Assembly: GCA_903933915.1 (NCBI GenBank) | Contig: CAIZLW010000012.1 | Location: 1 to 53,151 of the forward strand | Length of the DNA stretch: 53,151 bases | Source of the DNA: an uncultured beta proteobacterium | GTDB lineage: Bacteria > Pseudomonadota > Gammaproteobacteria > Burkholderiales > SG8-41 | Direction: 5' to 3' | Part shown: in pieces, positions 20,732 to 29,998 of the stretch | How the letters are laid out: every line of letters starts with the position of its first letter | How positions within the stretch are numbered: position 1 is the stretch's first letter | Notes under the pieces: generated by a model | Database searches by the model: none | Told to the model about the DNA's origin: nothing | What the model saw: the letters and a program-made list of their open reading frames with translations, nothing else | Made by a program: the position numbers and the translations under genes

Positions 20732-23700
20732 ATGAAGAAAAATACCGGTTCGCAACACGCGCGCAACTCCGTTATTCAATCCGAATTCCATCTGCGTCCC
20801 AAGATCGCCGCATTGGCCGTCGCCGCCTGCTTCAGCAGTGTCGTGCTCGCCAATCCGACCGCGCCGACGGTGGTGCACGGCACCGCCAGCTTCGCGCAGG
20901 CGGGCAGCATCCTCAACGTTACCAACAGTCATAACGCAATCATCAACTGGGGATCATTCTCCATCGGCGTCAATGAGCTGACCAAATTCATCCAGCCTTC
21001 GGCGCTGTCGGCGGTGTTGAACCGCGTCGTCGGGCAGGATCCTTCGGCGATCCTCGGCGCCTTGCAGTCCAACGGCCGCGTGTTCCTGCTCAACCCGAAC
21101 GGCATTGTTTTCGGTGCCGGCTCGCAGATCAACGTCGCCGGCCTGGTGGCCTCGACCCTGAATATGTCGAACGCGGACTTCCTCGCCGGTCGCATGAACT
21201 TCACCGACGGCGCCGGTGCCGGCGCGGTGGTGAACAATGGCTCGATCAATGCATCGGGCGGCCCGGTCTATATGGTCGGCAATGCGGTCACCAACAATGG
21301 CATCATCACCAGCCCCGGTGGCGAGATCGTATTGGCGGCGGGCAACAGCGTGGAACTGGTCAACCCCGGCACGCCGAATCTGCGTGTTGAAATCCAGGCG
21401 GACAGCAACGAAGCGCGCAACCTCGGCAGTGTGGTGGCCGACGCAGGACGTATCGGCATCTACGCCGGCCTGATCAAGCAGGGCGGCGTGCTCAACGCCA
21501 ACAGCGCGGTTGCTGAGGGCGGCCGCATCATGCTCAAGTCGACCCGCCGTACGGATCTGGAGGTTGGCAGCGTCATCAGCGCGCGTGGCACGAATGGCGG
21601 CAGGATCGAAGTGCTTTCCGGCATGACTGAGGGGCAAGTCGTTGTTGCAGGACGTCTTGATGCCTCGGGCACAGGTGGGGCTGGTCAGGGTGGATTTGTT
21701 GAGACATCGGCCGCCCACGTTGCGATTGATGCGTCAACCCGGGTCAATACGATTGGCGGTTCTGCGTCCGGTCGCTGGGTGATTGACCCCATCGACTTTA
21801 CGATTTCAGCCGGTAGCGGCCGCTTGACCACCAGCGGTATTGGGGCCGATACGCTGGCGACCAATCTGGCGACATCGCCGACGGAAATTTTTACCGCAGG
21901 TCCGGGTGACAATATTTCGGTTGATGCTGCAGTGTCTTGGAATAGCGTCAATTTCCTGAAATTGACCGCGCACAATAACCTTACGGTCAATCAGCCAATC
22001 GCCAATGCCGGCACTGGTGCCATCCATCTGACCTCCGGTTGGGATGGCAATTCGATGACCGCTCCCGTTGTCGGAAGCCCTGGCAATATCATTCTCAATG
22101 CGCCTGTCTCGACGCAGGGTGTGATGCACCTGATTGCCGGCGGGAATATTACCCAGGCTGTGGAATCGCTGATGATCCCCGCGATTTCCGCAGACCAACT
22201 GCTCGCGGTTAGTCAGGCTGGCGCTGTCAGCCTGGATACATGGACTAACTCGGTGAATACCATTGCCGGCAGTGCCGTCAATGCATTCCGTTTCAAGAAC
22301 GACAAAAGTCTGACGGTCGGTTCTGTGGGCGGTATATCCGGTATTTCTGTTGTCAATCCTGTCAGTGACGCTCTAGTGAGCCTTGCGTTGGATGGAGTCG
22401 CGCCTCCGAATCTGGTCATCAACAAGGATATTCGGGTCAGCGGCGGTGTCGGTAATGACTCTAAAGCCGGTGACGCGACTATTTTACTCAGTGCGGTCTC
22501 CAGCTACGGTGGCAACATCTCGATTAATAACGCGACGGTGTCCGCAATTGGCGGTATTTCCTCCACGGATTCAGGAGGATTAGCCAGTGTGGACGTTTCT
22601 GCGCCTTTAGGTAACATCGCAATCAACGGCAGCACGATTGAGGCGAGGGCCGGAAATGGCGCCGGATACTACGGCGGTGCAGCCTACATCAACCTGGAGA
22701 CGGAATTTTCAGGTGACATTTCCGTCGTGAACGGCAGCACCGTCCGCGCAATCGGGGGGGATGCAACATCATCTGCGGGTAGTGCAGGGATTGATGTGTC
22801 TGCCGCCAATCAATTGACGGTTGACGGATCAACATTTATTTCCACGGGTGGCAATGGCATTTCAGGCATTGATGTCGCTGGAAGTGGTGGTTCGGCTTAT
22901 TTAAATCTTTACTCCAACGACTTCTCAACCGGTGGGATATCGATTAATGCCAGCCAGTTATCCATAACAGGCGGTTCGGGATTTTCTGGTTTTGGCGGTA
23001 GATCCGATGTCGACCTTGTTTCCAATGCGGGTGATATCACCATCACCGGCAGCGCGATAAACGCGGGATTATCGACGCAAGGCAGAAGGGCCGAAATTAA
23101 TATCTCAGCATCGATTGGAGACATCAACGTCAGCGCCAGTGACCTTCAAGCGAGGGCTGGGTCCGAAGATTATTATGGCAAATCTGCCTCTATCGATTTG
23201 AACGCTACTTCAGACACGGGAGCCATCTCGGTTACCAACGGCAGCACCCTGTTTGCCCGTGGCGGCGATGGCGGCGCGGCCTCTTATGGAGGCAGCGGTT
23301 TTGGCAAAATCGATATTTCTGCCGAGGTGATAACGGTTTCTGGCTCAACGCTATCCGCGCAGGGAGGGGACGGAAACTCTCAAATCAGCGGATTCGGCGG
23401 TACTGCCTACATCGACATTTTGGCTGGTGGCGGCATTTCCATTAACGCCAGTCAGGTGTCGGCAACCGGTGGTATGGGATATTCCGGTTATCAGAATGGC
23501 AGTGCGTATATCGATTTATCAACGTCCTCCGGTGGGATCAATATCACCGGCGGTAGCACCCTGACCGCAACGGGGGGTTACACAGCCAGCATTGACATTA
23601 CTGCCGATGCGGGGTCGGTCACGCTGGCGGACAGTTCGGTCCGGTCGGCTGCGGGGGCTGATGGCGGTGAAGGCAACATTAGGATTGTTGCTTCCAATGG

Positions 23701-24772
23701 TTCCATCAACGCCGCGACCGGCACCATCAGTGCTGTCGGGAATTCCAATTATTATTATGATCCTCAAATTCATCTGAGCGGCCTTTCCGGGGTGACGCTG
23801 GGTTACGTTGAGGCTGATCAATACGTCGAAGTTTATTCTTCCAGCGGCGCGATTGTTAACGGCAATGCCGGACTGAACATCAGTGCTCCTGAGGTGTATT
23901 TGAATGGTTACAGTGGTGTGGGCTCAATCGCCAATCCCATCGAAATCAAGGCCTCATCACTCGGTGTTTATTCGGGTAATGGAAATGTGGGGGTGATCAA
24001 CACCGGCGATCTGATGCTCAACAGTTTTTACGCCTACGGCGGCATGGCGATTAACGCAATCGGCTCCCTGACGGTTGATGGCGCTGAAGGTAGCGCCGGA
24101 GGCGATCTGTCGCTGCTGGCCAATGGCGACATCAATCTTATTGACGTTTCGATTCATGCCAACGGTAATCTTCTGCTCAATGCCGGCGGGAACATCAATG
24201 TGGGCGGCAGCTATTACAGCTCTGCACATGGTGACACCGGAACGACTGCCGTGGCGGGTGGGAATCTGAACGTTTATTCCAGCTATATGTACGGCGGTTC
24301 CACTCTGGGCTCTTTCTCCAGCAATACCACCGTCAAAACCGGCGGTAATGTGGTAGTCGACAATTCGTCGATCCTTGGCGGTCCCGACGTGATGATGCAG
24401 GTCGGTGGCGCTGTTTTTGTGAATGGCACGCAGTCGAATCCGGGCCGCATTGAGGCCGGGGCCATTTACACCATCTCGCTGGAACTGACCAATCTGACCA
24501 ACGGCGGATTCTCCGTCAATGGCGTGATCGGTTCAGTCTATGACGAAGCGGCCAACACGGGTTTCCGGACCAACGGCAATTGGGCAGTACTGGGTGAAAC
24601 CATGATGGTGACTTACACCGGCGCATCGATTTCACCGCCCACTGAAACGCTGATCGTGGCCATGAACCAGGCCATCACACCGCCGGAAAAGGAGCAGTCC
24701 ACCGGAGCGATAGAGTCGGAAGACGAAAAAAACAAGGACAAGAAAAAGGATCTGCCGATTTGCGGCAAATGA
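20732..24772 (+). CDS. Two-partner secretion exoprotein (TpsA), FHA-type N-terminal domain
   Basis: A 1346-residue secreted beta-helix protein. An extended signal region (about residues 1-43) ends near VVLANPTAP. The TPS domain follows, with hallmark LNRVVGQDPSAILG and FLLNPNGIVFGAGSQINVAGLVAST. Residues about 580-1000 are degenerate Gly/Ser-rich repeats built on ISINAS-type strands. The tail is hydrophilic and lysine-rich, ending KKKDLPICGK; its Cys is the only cysteine of the mature chain. TpsA proteins are adhesins or hemolysins exported by a TpsB pore, encoded next. No toxin domain is visible, so an adhesin is most likely. Start: ATG at 20732 with an AGGGGG site, rather than the upstream in-frame TTG at 20687. 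Confidence 0.9.
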   Translation: MKKNTGSQHARNSVIQSEFHLRPKIAALAVAACFSSVVLANPTAPTVVHGTASFAQAGSILNVTNSHNAIINWGSFSIGVNELTKFIQPSALSAVLNRVVGQDPSAILGALQSNGRVFLLNPNGIVFGAGSQINVAGLVASTLNMSNADFLAGRMNFTDGAGAGAVVNNGSINASGGPVYMVGNAVTNNGIITSPGGEIVLAAGNSVELVNPGTPNLRVEIQADSNEARNLGSVVADAGRIGIYAGLIKQGGVLNANSAVAEGGRIMLKSTRRTDLEVGSVISARGTNGGRIEVLSGMTEGQVVVAGRLDASGTGGAGQGGFVETSAAHVAIDASTRVNTIGGSASGRWVIDPIDFTISAGSGRLTTSGIGADTLATNLATSPTEIFTAGPGDNISVDAAVSWNSVNFLKLTAHNNLTVNQPIANAGTGAIHLTSGWDGNSMTAPVVGSPGNIILNAPVSTQGVMHLIAGGNITQAVESLMIPAISADQLLAVSQAGAVSLDTWTNSVNTIAGSAVNAFRFKNDKSLTVGSVGGISGISVVNPVSDALVSLALDGVAPPNLVINKDIRVSGGVGNDSKAGDATILLSAVSSYGGNISINNATVSAIGGISSTDSGGLASVDVSAPLGNIAINGSTIEARAGNGAGYYGGAAYINLETEFSGDISVVNGSTVRAIGGDATSSAGSAGIDVSAANQLTVDGSTFISTGGNGISGIDVAGSGGSAYLNLYSNDFSTGGISINASQLSITGGSGFSGFGGRSDVDLVSNAGDITITGSAINAGLSTQGRRAEINISASIGDINVSASDLQARAGSEDYYGKSASIDLNATSDTGAISVTNGSTLFARGGDGGAASYGGSGFGKIDISAEVITVSGSTLSAQGGDGNSQISGFGGTAYIDILAGGGISINASQVSATGGMGYSGYQNGSAYIDLSTSSGGINITGGSTLTATGGYTASIDITADAGSVTLADSSVRSAAGADGGEGNIRIVASNGSINAATGTISAVGNSNYYYDPQIHLSGLSGVTLGYVEADQYVEVYSSSGAIVNGNAGLNISAPEVYLNGYSGVGSIANPIEIKASSLGVYSGNGNVGVINTGDLMLNSFYAYGGMAINAIGSLTVDGAEGSAGGDLSLLANGDINLIDVSIHANGNLLLNAGGNINVGGSYYSSAHGDTGTTAVAGGNLNVYSSYMYGGSTLGSFSSNTTVKTGGNVVVDNSSILGGPDVMMQVGGAVFVNGTQSNPGRIEAGAIYTISLELTNLTNGGFSVNGVIGSVYDEAANTGFRTNGNWAVLGETMMVTYTGASISPPTETLIVAMNQAITPPEKEQSTGAIESEDEKNKDKKKDLPICGK
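22500..23720 (+). repeat. Degenerate beta-helix repeats within the exoprotein gene
   Basis: At least six imperfect units each encode a strand pair of the type ISINAS / GSTxxAxGG followed by a Gly-rich turn and an IDL strand. Clear examples start near 22512, 22932 and 23430, where GGISINASQLSITGG and GGISINASQVSATGG differ at one position. The pattern suggests growth by internal duplication. Limits are approximate. Confidence 0.65.
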
Positions 24773-24813
24773 TCAGCGATGGTGCACCGGCCTGATGTTG
24801 AAGCGGCCGGCTC

Positions 24814-24844
24814 AAAAAAACCGGTTCTTGCAGCCGGTTTTTTT
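24814..24844 (+). terminator. Intrinsic terminator after the exoprotein gene
   Basis: Stem AAAAAACCGG / CCGGTTTTTT with a nine-base loop, ending in a T run, 41 bases after the stop codon. It separates the exoprotein from its transporter, so the transporter gene probably has its own promoter or is expressed by read-through. Confidence 0.8.
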
Positions 24845-24998
24845 GGGGCAGAGGGTGGATATGTGACTTATTGCGCTGTATCCGGGGTAAATCTGCCATA
24901 ATCATCACCACTTGAATGCGCAAATTGGGGTGCGAGTTGAGGCGATGGGGATGCCTGCAATACGGGCTGAAAGTAATTAATTTTTAGTAATAAAAACA

Positions 24999-26603
24999 AT
25001 GACTTACAGTAAATTTTTGATGGCCCGTACGGTGTTGGCTGCAGCACTTTTGCTGTCTCCGGTGTGGGCCGGCGCACAGGAAGTCGCGCAAGAGGTGGTG
25101 ATCCCGGCGCCCAAGTTCAACATTGATCGTTTTGAAGTCGTCGGCGACAACATCCTCGGCGCTGAAACGGTCCAGCGCCTGGTCACACCGTTTACCGGCA
25201 AAGACAAGGACTTCAGCGACGTGCAGCGCGCGCTGGAAACGCTGGAAGTGGCCTACCGCGAGCGCGGTTTTGGCGTGATCCAGGTGCAGTTGCCCGAGCA
25301 GGACATCACCCGCGGCATCGTCCGCTTCAACATCAACCAGCCGAAAATCGGCAAGGTGAATGTCGAAGGCAACCAGTATTTCAGCACCCAGAACGTGCGT
25401 CGTTCGCTGCCGGCGGTGAAAGAGGGCGAGACGCCGAACTCGAATGAGATCGCGCGCAATCTGCAGATCGCCGCCGAGCACCCGGTCAAGCAGTCGAATG
25501 TGCTGCTGCGCTCCGGCGAAAATGAAGGCCTTGTTGACGTCAACGTGCGCGTTACCGACGATCGTCCGTGGCGCCTGCTGGCGACGCTGGACGACACTGG
25601 CTCTTCGGATACCGGTTACATGCGCCTCGGTATCGGTTTCCAGCAAACCAACCTGTTTGACCGCGACCACGCGTTTACCGCGCAGTACGTGACGTCGCCG
25701 ACCAATATGGACCAGGTCTCGATCTACGGTCTGGGTTACAAGATTCCGTACTACCGGCTGAACAGCACGCTGGAAATGTTCGGCGGTTATTCCGATGTCG
25801 ATTCGGGCGTGGTGTCCGGCCTGTTCAATGTCAGCGGCAAGGGTTCGATCTTCGGTGCGAAATGGAACTACTTCCCGCAGAAGTGGAACGACATCGAGCA
25901 CAAGATTTCTTTCGGCCTCGATTACCGCGCGTACCAGAACAACGTGACCCTGGGCGGCGTCGGTTTTGTGCCGGACATCACCGTGCATCCGGCATCGCTC
26001 GGTTATGCCGGCATGTTGCGGATGACCGCCAGTGAGTTGAGTTTTAACGCATCGATGTCGAGAAACATTCCCGGCGGGCAGGACGGCACACAGGCCGATT
26101 TCGAAGCCTCGAGGACAGGGGCCAAGGCGGATTACACCATCCTGCGTTACGGTGCGACCTATTCCCACGCCTTCCGCAGCGAATGGCAGGGGCGTATTGC
26201 CTTCGTCGGGCAATTTACCCGCGACCTGCTGGTTTCCGGTGAGCAGTTCGGTATCGGCGGCATGGATACCGTGCGCGGTTACCAGCCGCGTGAAGCCTCA
26301 AACGACTACGGGTATGCCACCCAGCTCGAGATGTACACCCCGAATCTTTCCGACAATCTGGGCATGAGCGACAAATGGCGTTCGCGGCTGGTCGGCTTTT
26401 ACGATTTCGGCAACGTTTACCGCAACGATCCCCTGGCCGGCGAGCAGGCCGGAGCGTATCTGGCGAGCGCCGGCGTCGGCATGCGCCTCACCTACGGCAA
26501 AAGCGTCAGCCTGCGTCTCGACCTGGCGCAGATCCTCAAGGCCTTCGGCACCCGCCAGACCGACGACATGCGCCTGAACGGCAGCCTGGTGCTGGTTTAT
26601 TAA
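24999..26603 (+). CDS. Two-partner secretion outer-membrane transporter (TpsB, ShlB/FhaC/HecB family)
   Basis: A 534-residue outer-membrane pore. The signal peptide spans residues 1-26 (cleavage after AGA). Two POTRA domains cover about 38-190, where FEVVGDNILGAETVQRLV and KVNVEGNQYFSTQNVRRSLP are typical strands. The 16-strand barrel follows and contains the Omp85-superfamily VRGY motif near residue 424 in GGMDTVRGYQPREAS. The chain ends in an aromatic C-terminal strand (NGSLVLVY), the BAM recognition signal. It translocates and possibly activates the exoprotein encoded immediately upstream. The start has no Shine-Dalgarno sequence but an AT-rich leader. Confidence 0.93.
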   Translation: MTYSKFLMARTVLAAALLLSPVWAGAQEVAQEVVIPAPKFNIDRFEVVGDNILGAETVQRLVTPFTGKDKDFSDVQRALETLEVAYRERGFGVIQVQLPEQDITRGIVRFNINQPKIGKVNVEGNQYFSTQNVRRSLPAVKEGETPNSNEIARNLQIAAEHPVKQSNVLLRSGENEGLVDVNVRVTDDRPWRLLATLDDTGSSDTGYMRLGIGFQQTNLFDRDHAFTAQYVTSPTNMDQVSIYGLGYKIPYYRLNSTLEMFGGYSDVDSGVVSGLFNVSGKGSIFGAKWNYFPQKWNDIEHKISFGLDYRAYQNNVTLGGVGFVPDITVHPASLGYAGMLRMTASELSFNASMSRNIPGGQDGTQADFEASRTGAKADYTILRYGATYSHAFRSEWQGRIAFVGQFTRDLLVSGEQFGIGGMDTVRGYQPREASNDYGYATQLEMYTPNLSDNLGMSDKWRSRLVGFYDFGNVYRNDPLAGEQAGAYLASAGVGMRLTYGKSVSLRLDLAQILKAFGTRQTDDMRLNGSLVLVY

Positions 26604-26647
26604 GTGATTTTGGGGCTTATTGCCCCGGATATGGCGCTGACAAGCCC

Positions 26648-26675
26648 TTGATTCTGAGGGGCGTTCCGGTATAAT
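26648..26675 (+). promoter_or_regulatory. Sigma-70 promoter of the rpsF-priB-rpsR-rplI operon
   Basis: TTGATT (26648-26653), a 16-base spacer, and a perfect TATAAT (26670-26675). It lies 110 bases before the rpsF start and 45 bases after the transporter gene, giving an untranslated leader of about 100 bases. Confidence 0.75.
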
Positions 26676-26732
26676 CCCGGCCTCCCGTGCGGCGCCTGCT
26701 GCGCGGGTATACGAAATGAAATCCCTTCCTTG

Positions 26733-26758
26733 CCACACCGCGCTCGCATCGCGGGTGG
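26733..26758 (+). promoter_or_regulatory. Candidate S6:S18 ribosomal leader hairpin
   Basis: A hairpin CCAC-A-CCGCG / CGCGG-GTGG with a seven-base loop and one bulged A sits in the rpsF leader. Many bacterial rpsF leaders bind the S6-S18 heterodimer through a stem with a conserved CCG trinucleotide and shut down translation. The CCG, the bulge and the position fit that pattern, but the match to the consensus was made by eye. Confidence 0.45.
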
Positions 26759-26785
26759 CCCCAACAGCCCAAAAGGAGTACTTGA

Positions 26786-27190
26786 ATGCGACATTACGAG
26801 ATCGTTTTGATCGTCCATCCGGACCAAAGCGAGCAGGTCCCGGCGATGGTTGACCGTTATCGTCAGCTGATCACCGGCCGCAAAGGCGCGATCCATCGCT
26901 ACGAAGACTGGGGTCGCCGCCAGATGACCTACCCGATTCAGAAGCTGCACAAAGCGCACTACGTGATGATGAACATCGAATGCGACAACGAGACGCTGCT
27001 CGAGCTCGAGCACGCATTCAAGTTCAACGACGCCGTTCTGCGCCACCTGACTGTCAGCATGGACGAGGCCGTTACGATACCGTCGCCGATGATGCGGGAA
27101 GAGAAGTCGCGCCCGACCACGGATGATGCAAGGCCGGCAGCAGCACCTGCGGCCCCTTCAACCCCTGTAGCAGCGGAGAGCGCGGCGTAA
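26786..27190 (+). CDS. rpsF: 30S ribosomal protein S6
   Basis: A 134-residue ribosomal protein with the S6 fold: [21 protein letters not shown] at the N-terminus and [22 protein letters not shown] in the core. A charged, then Ala/Pro-rich C-terminal tail extends past residue 100, as in many betaproteobacteria. S6 pairs with S18 on the platform of the small subunit. An AAGGAG site precedes the start. It abuts priB with no spacing. Confidence 0.98.
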   Translation: MRHYEIVLIVHPDQSEQVPAMVDRYRQLITGRKGAIHRYEDWGRRQMTYPIQKLHKAHYVMMNIECDNETLLELEHAFKFNDAVLRHLTVSMDEAVTIPSPMMREEKSRPTTDDARPAAAPAAPSTPVAAESAA

Positions 27191-27487
27191 GTGAGCCGGA
27201 ATACGGTCAGGCTGATTGGAGTCCTGGCCGCGGTTGAACCCTTGCGTCACACCCCCGCCGGCCTGCCTGTAGTTGAATTTACGCTGGCCCATGCCTCGGA
27301 ACAGACCGAGGCAGGACAGCAAAGGCAGGTGGAGTTCGAGATGGCGGCGAAAGCCACCGGCGAACTGGCAGCCCGGGTCGCCGGAATACGGCAGGGCAGC
27401 GGGATGGATGTGCAGGGGTTTCTCAACCGCAAGCATCGCATGAGCAGGCAGATTGTCCTGCACGTAACGAACATGGAACTGATCTAG
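27191..27487 (+). CDS. priB: Primosomal replication protein N (PriB)
   Basis: A 98-residue OB-fold single-stranded DNA-binding protein of the SSB superfamily, starting at GTG. Features: [31 protein letters not shown] and the central [12 protein letters not shown] strand. PriB bridges PriA and DnaT in replication restart. The rpsF-priB-rpsR-rplI order is diagnostic. dnaB, the helicase whose reloading PriB supports, is encoded just downstream. Confidence 0.93.
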   Translation: MSRNTVRLIGVLAAVEPLRHTPAGLPVVEFTLAHASEQTEAGQQRQVEFEMAAKATGELAARVAGIRQGSGMDVQGFLNRKHRMSRQIVLHVTNMELI

Positions 27488-27501
27488 AAAAGGAAACGCA
27501 C

Positions 27502-27798
27502 ATGGCACGCATTGGCGGAAGTGGCGGTAAAGGTAAATTCGGCAAAGGCAAAGGCAAGGACGGCCGTAAAAAGGGCAATGCCCTGTTTCGTCGTCGCAAG
27601 TTCTGCCGCTTTACGGCTGAAGGCATCAAGCTGGTCGACTACAAAGACATCAGCCTGCTGAAGGATTTCATCAACGAAAACGGCCGAATCATCCCCGCCC
27701 GCATCACGGGCACCAAGGCGCGCTACCAGCGCCAACTGGGGATTGCGGTCAAGCGCGCGCGCTTTCTGGCGCTGCTGCCTTACACCGACCTGCACTGA
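27502..27798 (+). CDS. rpsR: 30S ribosomal protein S18
   Basis: A 98-residue ribosomal protein. A glycine/lysine-rich N-terminal extension of about 25 residues precedes the conserved core ([21 protein letters not shown] and [28 protein letters not shown]). The core matches the usual roughly 75-residue S18; the extension is common in betaproteobacteria. S18 binds S6 and the 16S rRNA platform. Confidence 0.98.
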   Translation: MARIGGSGGKGKFGKGKGKDGRKKGNALFRRRKFCRFTAEGIKLVDYKDISLLKDFINENGRIIPARITGTKARYQRQLGIAVKRARFLALLPYTDLH

Positions 27799-27808
27799 GA
27801 GGCCTGAC

Positions 27809-28261
27809 ATGCAAATCATTCTTCTTGAGAAAGTCATCAATCTGGGTACGCTCGGCGACGTGGTTCGCGTCAAGGACGGTTATGCCCGCAACTTCCTGAT
27901 CCCGCAGGGCAAAGCCAAGCGCGCCAATACGGCGAACCTGGCTGACTTCGAAAAGCGTCGTGTCGAGCTGGAAAAAGCACACGCTGAACTGCTGGCCCAG
28001 ACGCAGGAAAAAGGCGCCAAGCTCGAAGGCATGATGGTTCAGATCACGCAGAAGGCCGGCGTTGACGGCAAGCTGTTCGGCTCGGTCAACAACAGCGACA
28101 TCTCCGAAGCGCTGAAAAAGCAGGGCTTCGATGTGCCGAAGGCGACGATCCGCATGCCGGAAGGCCCGCTGAAAATGATCGGCGACTACCCGGTCAAGGT
28201 CTCACTGCACGCCGACGTGGTGGTTTCGATCACCGTCTCGGTGCTCGGCGATGCGTCGTAA
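27809..28261 (+). CDS. rplI: 50S ribosomal protein L9
   Basis: A 150-residue protein of normal length with the N-terminal L9 signature [36 protein letters not shown], a long connecting helix (residues about 40-75) and the C-terminal rRNA-binding domain. It starts at the ATG at 27809, 11 bases after rpsR with a GAGAGG ribosome site. A longer frame from 27743 would overlap rpsR and is rejected. A terminator follows. Confidence 0.98.
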   Translation: MQIILLEKVINLGTLGDVVRVKDGYARNFLIPQGKAKRANTANLADFEKRRVELEKAHAELLAQTQEKGAKLEGMMVQITQKAGVDGKLFGSVNNSDISEALKKQGFDVPKATIRMPEGPLKMIGDYPVKVSLHADVVVSITVSVLGDAS

Positions 28262-28291
28262 GCACTGAATCAAAAGCGTTTTTCTGTAGGA

Positions 28292-28325
28292 CCAAAAAAG
28301 GGCTGGCAACAGCCCTTTTTTTTGG
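28292..28325 (+). terminator. Intrinsic terminator after rplI
   Basis: Stem CCAAAAAAGGGCT / AGCCCTTTTTTTTGG with a six-base loop, 31 bases after the rplI stop, ending in eight T residues. It closes the ribosomal protein operon and separates it from dnaB. Confidence 0.9.
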
Positions 28326-28409
28326 TAGATTGAAAGCCTGCTGCCGAATTCCCCTCTTCGCCGCTTTCAATAAATATCAATTAAAAACAATAACATAGAG
28401 ATATCCGCT

Positions 28410-29819
28410 ATGGTCCAGGTCGTCACCCCGTTCACCAAGGATGCGCAACTCGAAGCCGCGCGCACGCCGCCGCATTCGATCGAGGCGGAGCAGTCGGTGC
28501 TGGGCGGGTTGCTGCTCGACAACGTGGCCTGGGATCGCATTGGCGATGTGATCACCGAAGCGGATTTTTACCGCGGTGACCACCGCACGATTTTCCAGCA
28601 CATCGCCAAGCTGATCGAGCATAACCAGCCGGCCGATGCGCTGACGGTGGCGGAGAGTCTGGAGCGCAGCGGCAAACTGGCAGAAGTCGGCGGCCAGGCC
28701 TATATCGGTTCGCTGGCGCTGAACACGCCCAGCGCCGCCAACATCCGTCGTTATGCCGAAATCGTTCGCGACCGCGGGATCATGCGTAATCTCGCCGCGG
28801 TGGGCACGGCCATCGCCGATCTGGCATACAGCCCGAGCGGCAAAGATGCGCATATGCTGATCGACGAAGCCGAAGCCAAGGTGTTCCAGATTGCCGAGTC
28901 AGGCTCCAAGAACAAGCAGGGCTTTATCCGCATTGATCCGATCCTGACCGAGACGGTCGAGCGCATCGACATGCTCTACAGCCGCGAGAACAAGAACGAC
29001 GTCATTGGCCTGCCGACCGGTTTTGTCGATCTCGACCGCATGACTTCCGGTCTGCAGCCGGGCGAGATGGTGGTGATTGCCGGACGTCCGTCGATGGGCA
29101 AAACCGCACTGGCGATGAACATCGCAGAAAGCGCCGCGCTGGAAAGCAAAAAGGCGGTCGCCGTGTTCAGCATGGAGATGTCGGGTCCCCAGCTGGCGAT
29201 GCGGATGATCGGTTCGGTGGGGCGCGTGGATCAACACCAGTTGCGCACCGGCACCTTCAAGGAAGATGACTGGCCGCGGCTGGTGGATGCCGTGGGCAAG
29301 TTGAATGATGCGCAGCTTTATATCGACGACACCGCTGGTCTGAATGTGCTCGAGGTGCGCTCACGCGCACGCCGGCTGCACCGCCAGTGCGGTGGTCTGG
29401 CGCTGATCGTCGTCGACTACCTGCAGCTGATGTCGGGCACTGCATCGGGCGGACGCGAAGAAAATCGTGCGACCGAGATCGCCGAGATTTCGCGCTCGCT
29501 GAAAGGTATCGCCAAGGAACTGAAACTGCCGGTGGTCGCGCTGTCGCAGCTGAACCGCAGCGTCGACTCGCGTCAGGACAAACGCCCGATGATGTCGGAT
29601 CTGCGCGAATCGGGCGCCATCGAGCAGGACGCGGACGTGATCCTGTTCATCTACCGCGACGAGGTCTACAACGCCGATTCGCCGCGCAAGGGCATCGCCG
29701 AAATCATCATCGCCAAACAGCGTAACGGCCCGGTCGGCAAGATCGATCTGACCTTCCTCGGCAAATACACCCGCTTCGAGAGCTATGCCGGCGGCGGCAT
29801 CGGCAGCGCCGAATACTGA
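28410..29819 (+). CDS. dnaB: Replicative DNA helicase DnaB
   Basis: A 469-residue RecA-fold hexameric helicase that unwinds DNA at the fork. The N-terminal collar domain (PPHSIEAEQSVLGGLLLDN) is joined by a linker to the motor domain. The motor carries Walker A GRPSMGKTA near residue 226, Walker B (LALIVVDYLQLMSG), and SQLNRSVDSRQDKRPMMSDLRESGAIEQDAD. Length and motifs are normal, with no intein. The 84-base leader after the terminator is AT-rich. Confidence 0.98.
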   Translation: MVQVVTPFTKDAQLEAARTPPHSIEAEQSVLGGLLLDNVAWDRIGDVITEADFYRGDHRTIFQHIAKLIEHNQPADALTVAESLERSGKLAEVGGQAYIGSLALNTPSAANIRRYAEIVRDRGIMRNLAAVGTAIADLAYSPSGKDAHMLIDEAEAKVFQIAESGSKNKQGFIRIDPILTETVERIDMLYSRENKNDVIGLPTGFVDLDRMTSGLQPGEMVVIAGRPSMGKTALAMNIAESAALESKKAVAVFSMEMSGPQLAMRMIGSVGRVDQHQLRTGTFKEDDWPRLVDAVGKLNDAQLYIDDTAGLNVLEVRSRARRLHRQCGGLALIVVDYLQLMSGTASGGREENRATEIAEISRSLKGIAKELKLPVVALSQLNRSVDSRQDKRPMMSDLRESGAIEQDADVILFIYRDEVYNADSPRKGIAEIIIAKQRNGPVGKIDLTFLGKYTRFESYAGGGIGSAEY

Positions 29820-29851
29820 TTCTAACTGCTGCGCGGCCCGATCGCGGCGTC

Positions 29852-29904
29852 GCGCGGTGTTCGCAGCCTCGCCTATCCATGACGATAGGTCTCGGCTGCC
29901 GCGC
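29852..29904. other. Long imperfect hairpin between convergent dnaB and phoH
   Basis: Nested inverted repeats GCGCGG/CCGCGC, GCAGCC/GGCTGC and CCTATC/GATAGG enclose a CATGAC loop. A second hairpin (AGCAAG/CTTGCT, 29912-29939) and a short tandem CTCCTTG repeat follow. The 179-base gap contains no gene. The structure may terminate both convergent transcripts or be a dispersed palindromic element. Confidence 0.6.
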
Positions 29905-29998
29905 GCTGCGAAGCAAGTCCTCTTGGGGGACTCCTTGCTCCTTGCTCCTTGCGCTCGGGCCGCTCGCTACGGCCTTGATGCTGCGGTAGTTCCGCGGT

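Noticed and set aside
22500-23720. CRISPR-like array
   Set aside because: The repeats are protein-coding, irregular in spacing and degenerate. No array or cas gene is found anywhere in the window.
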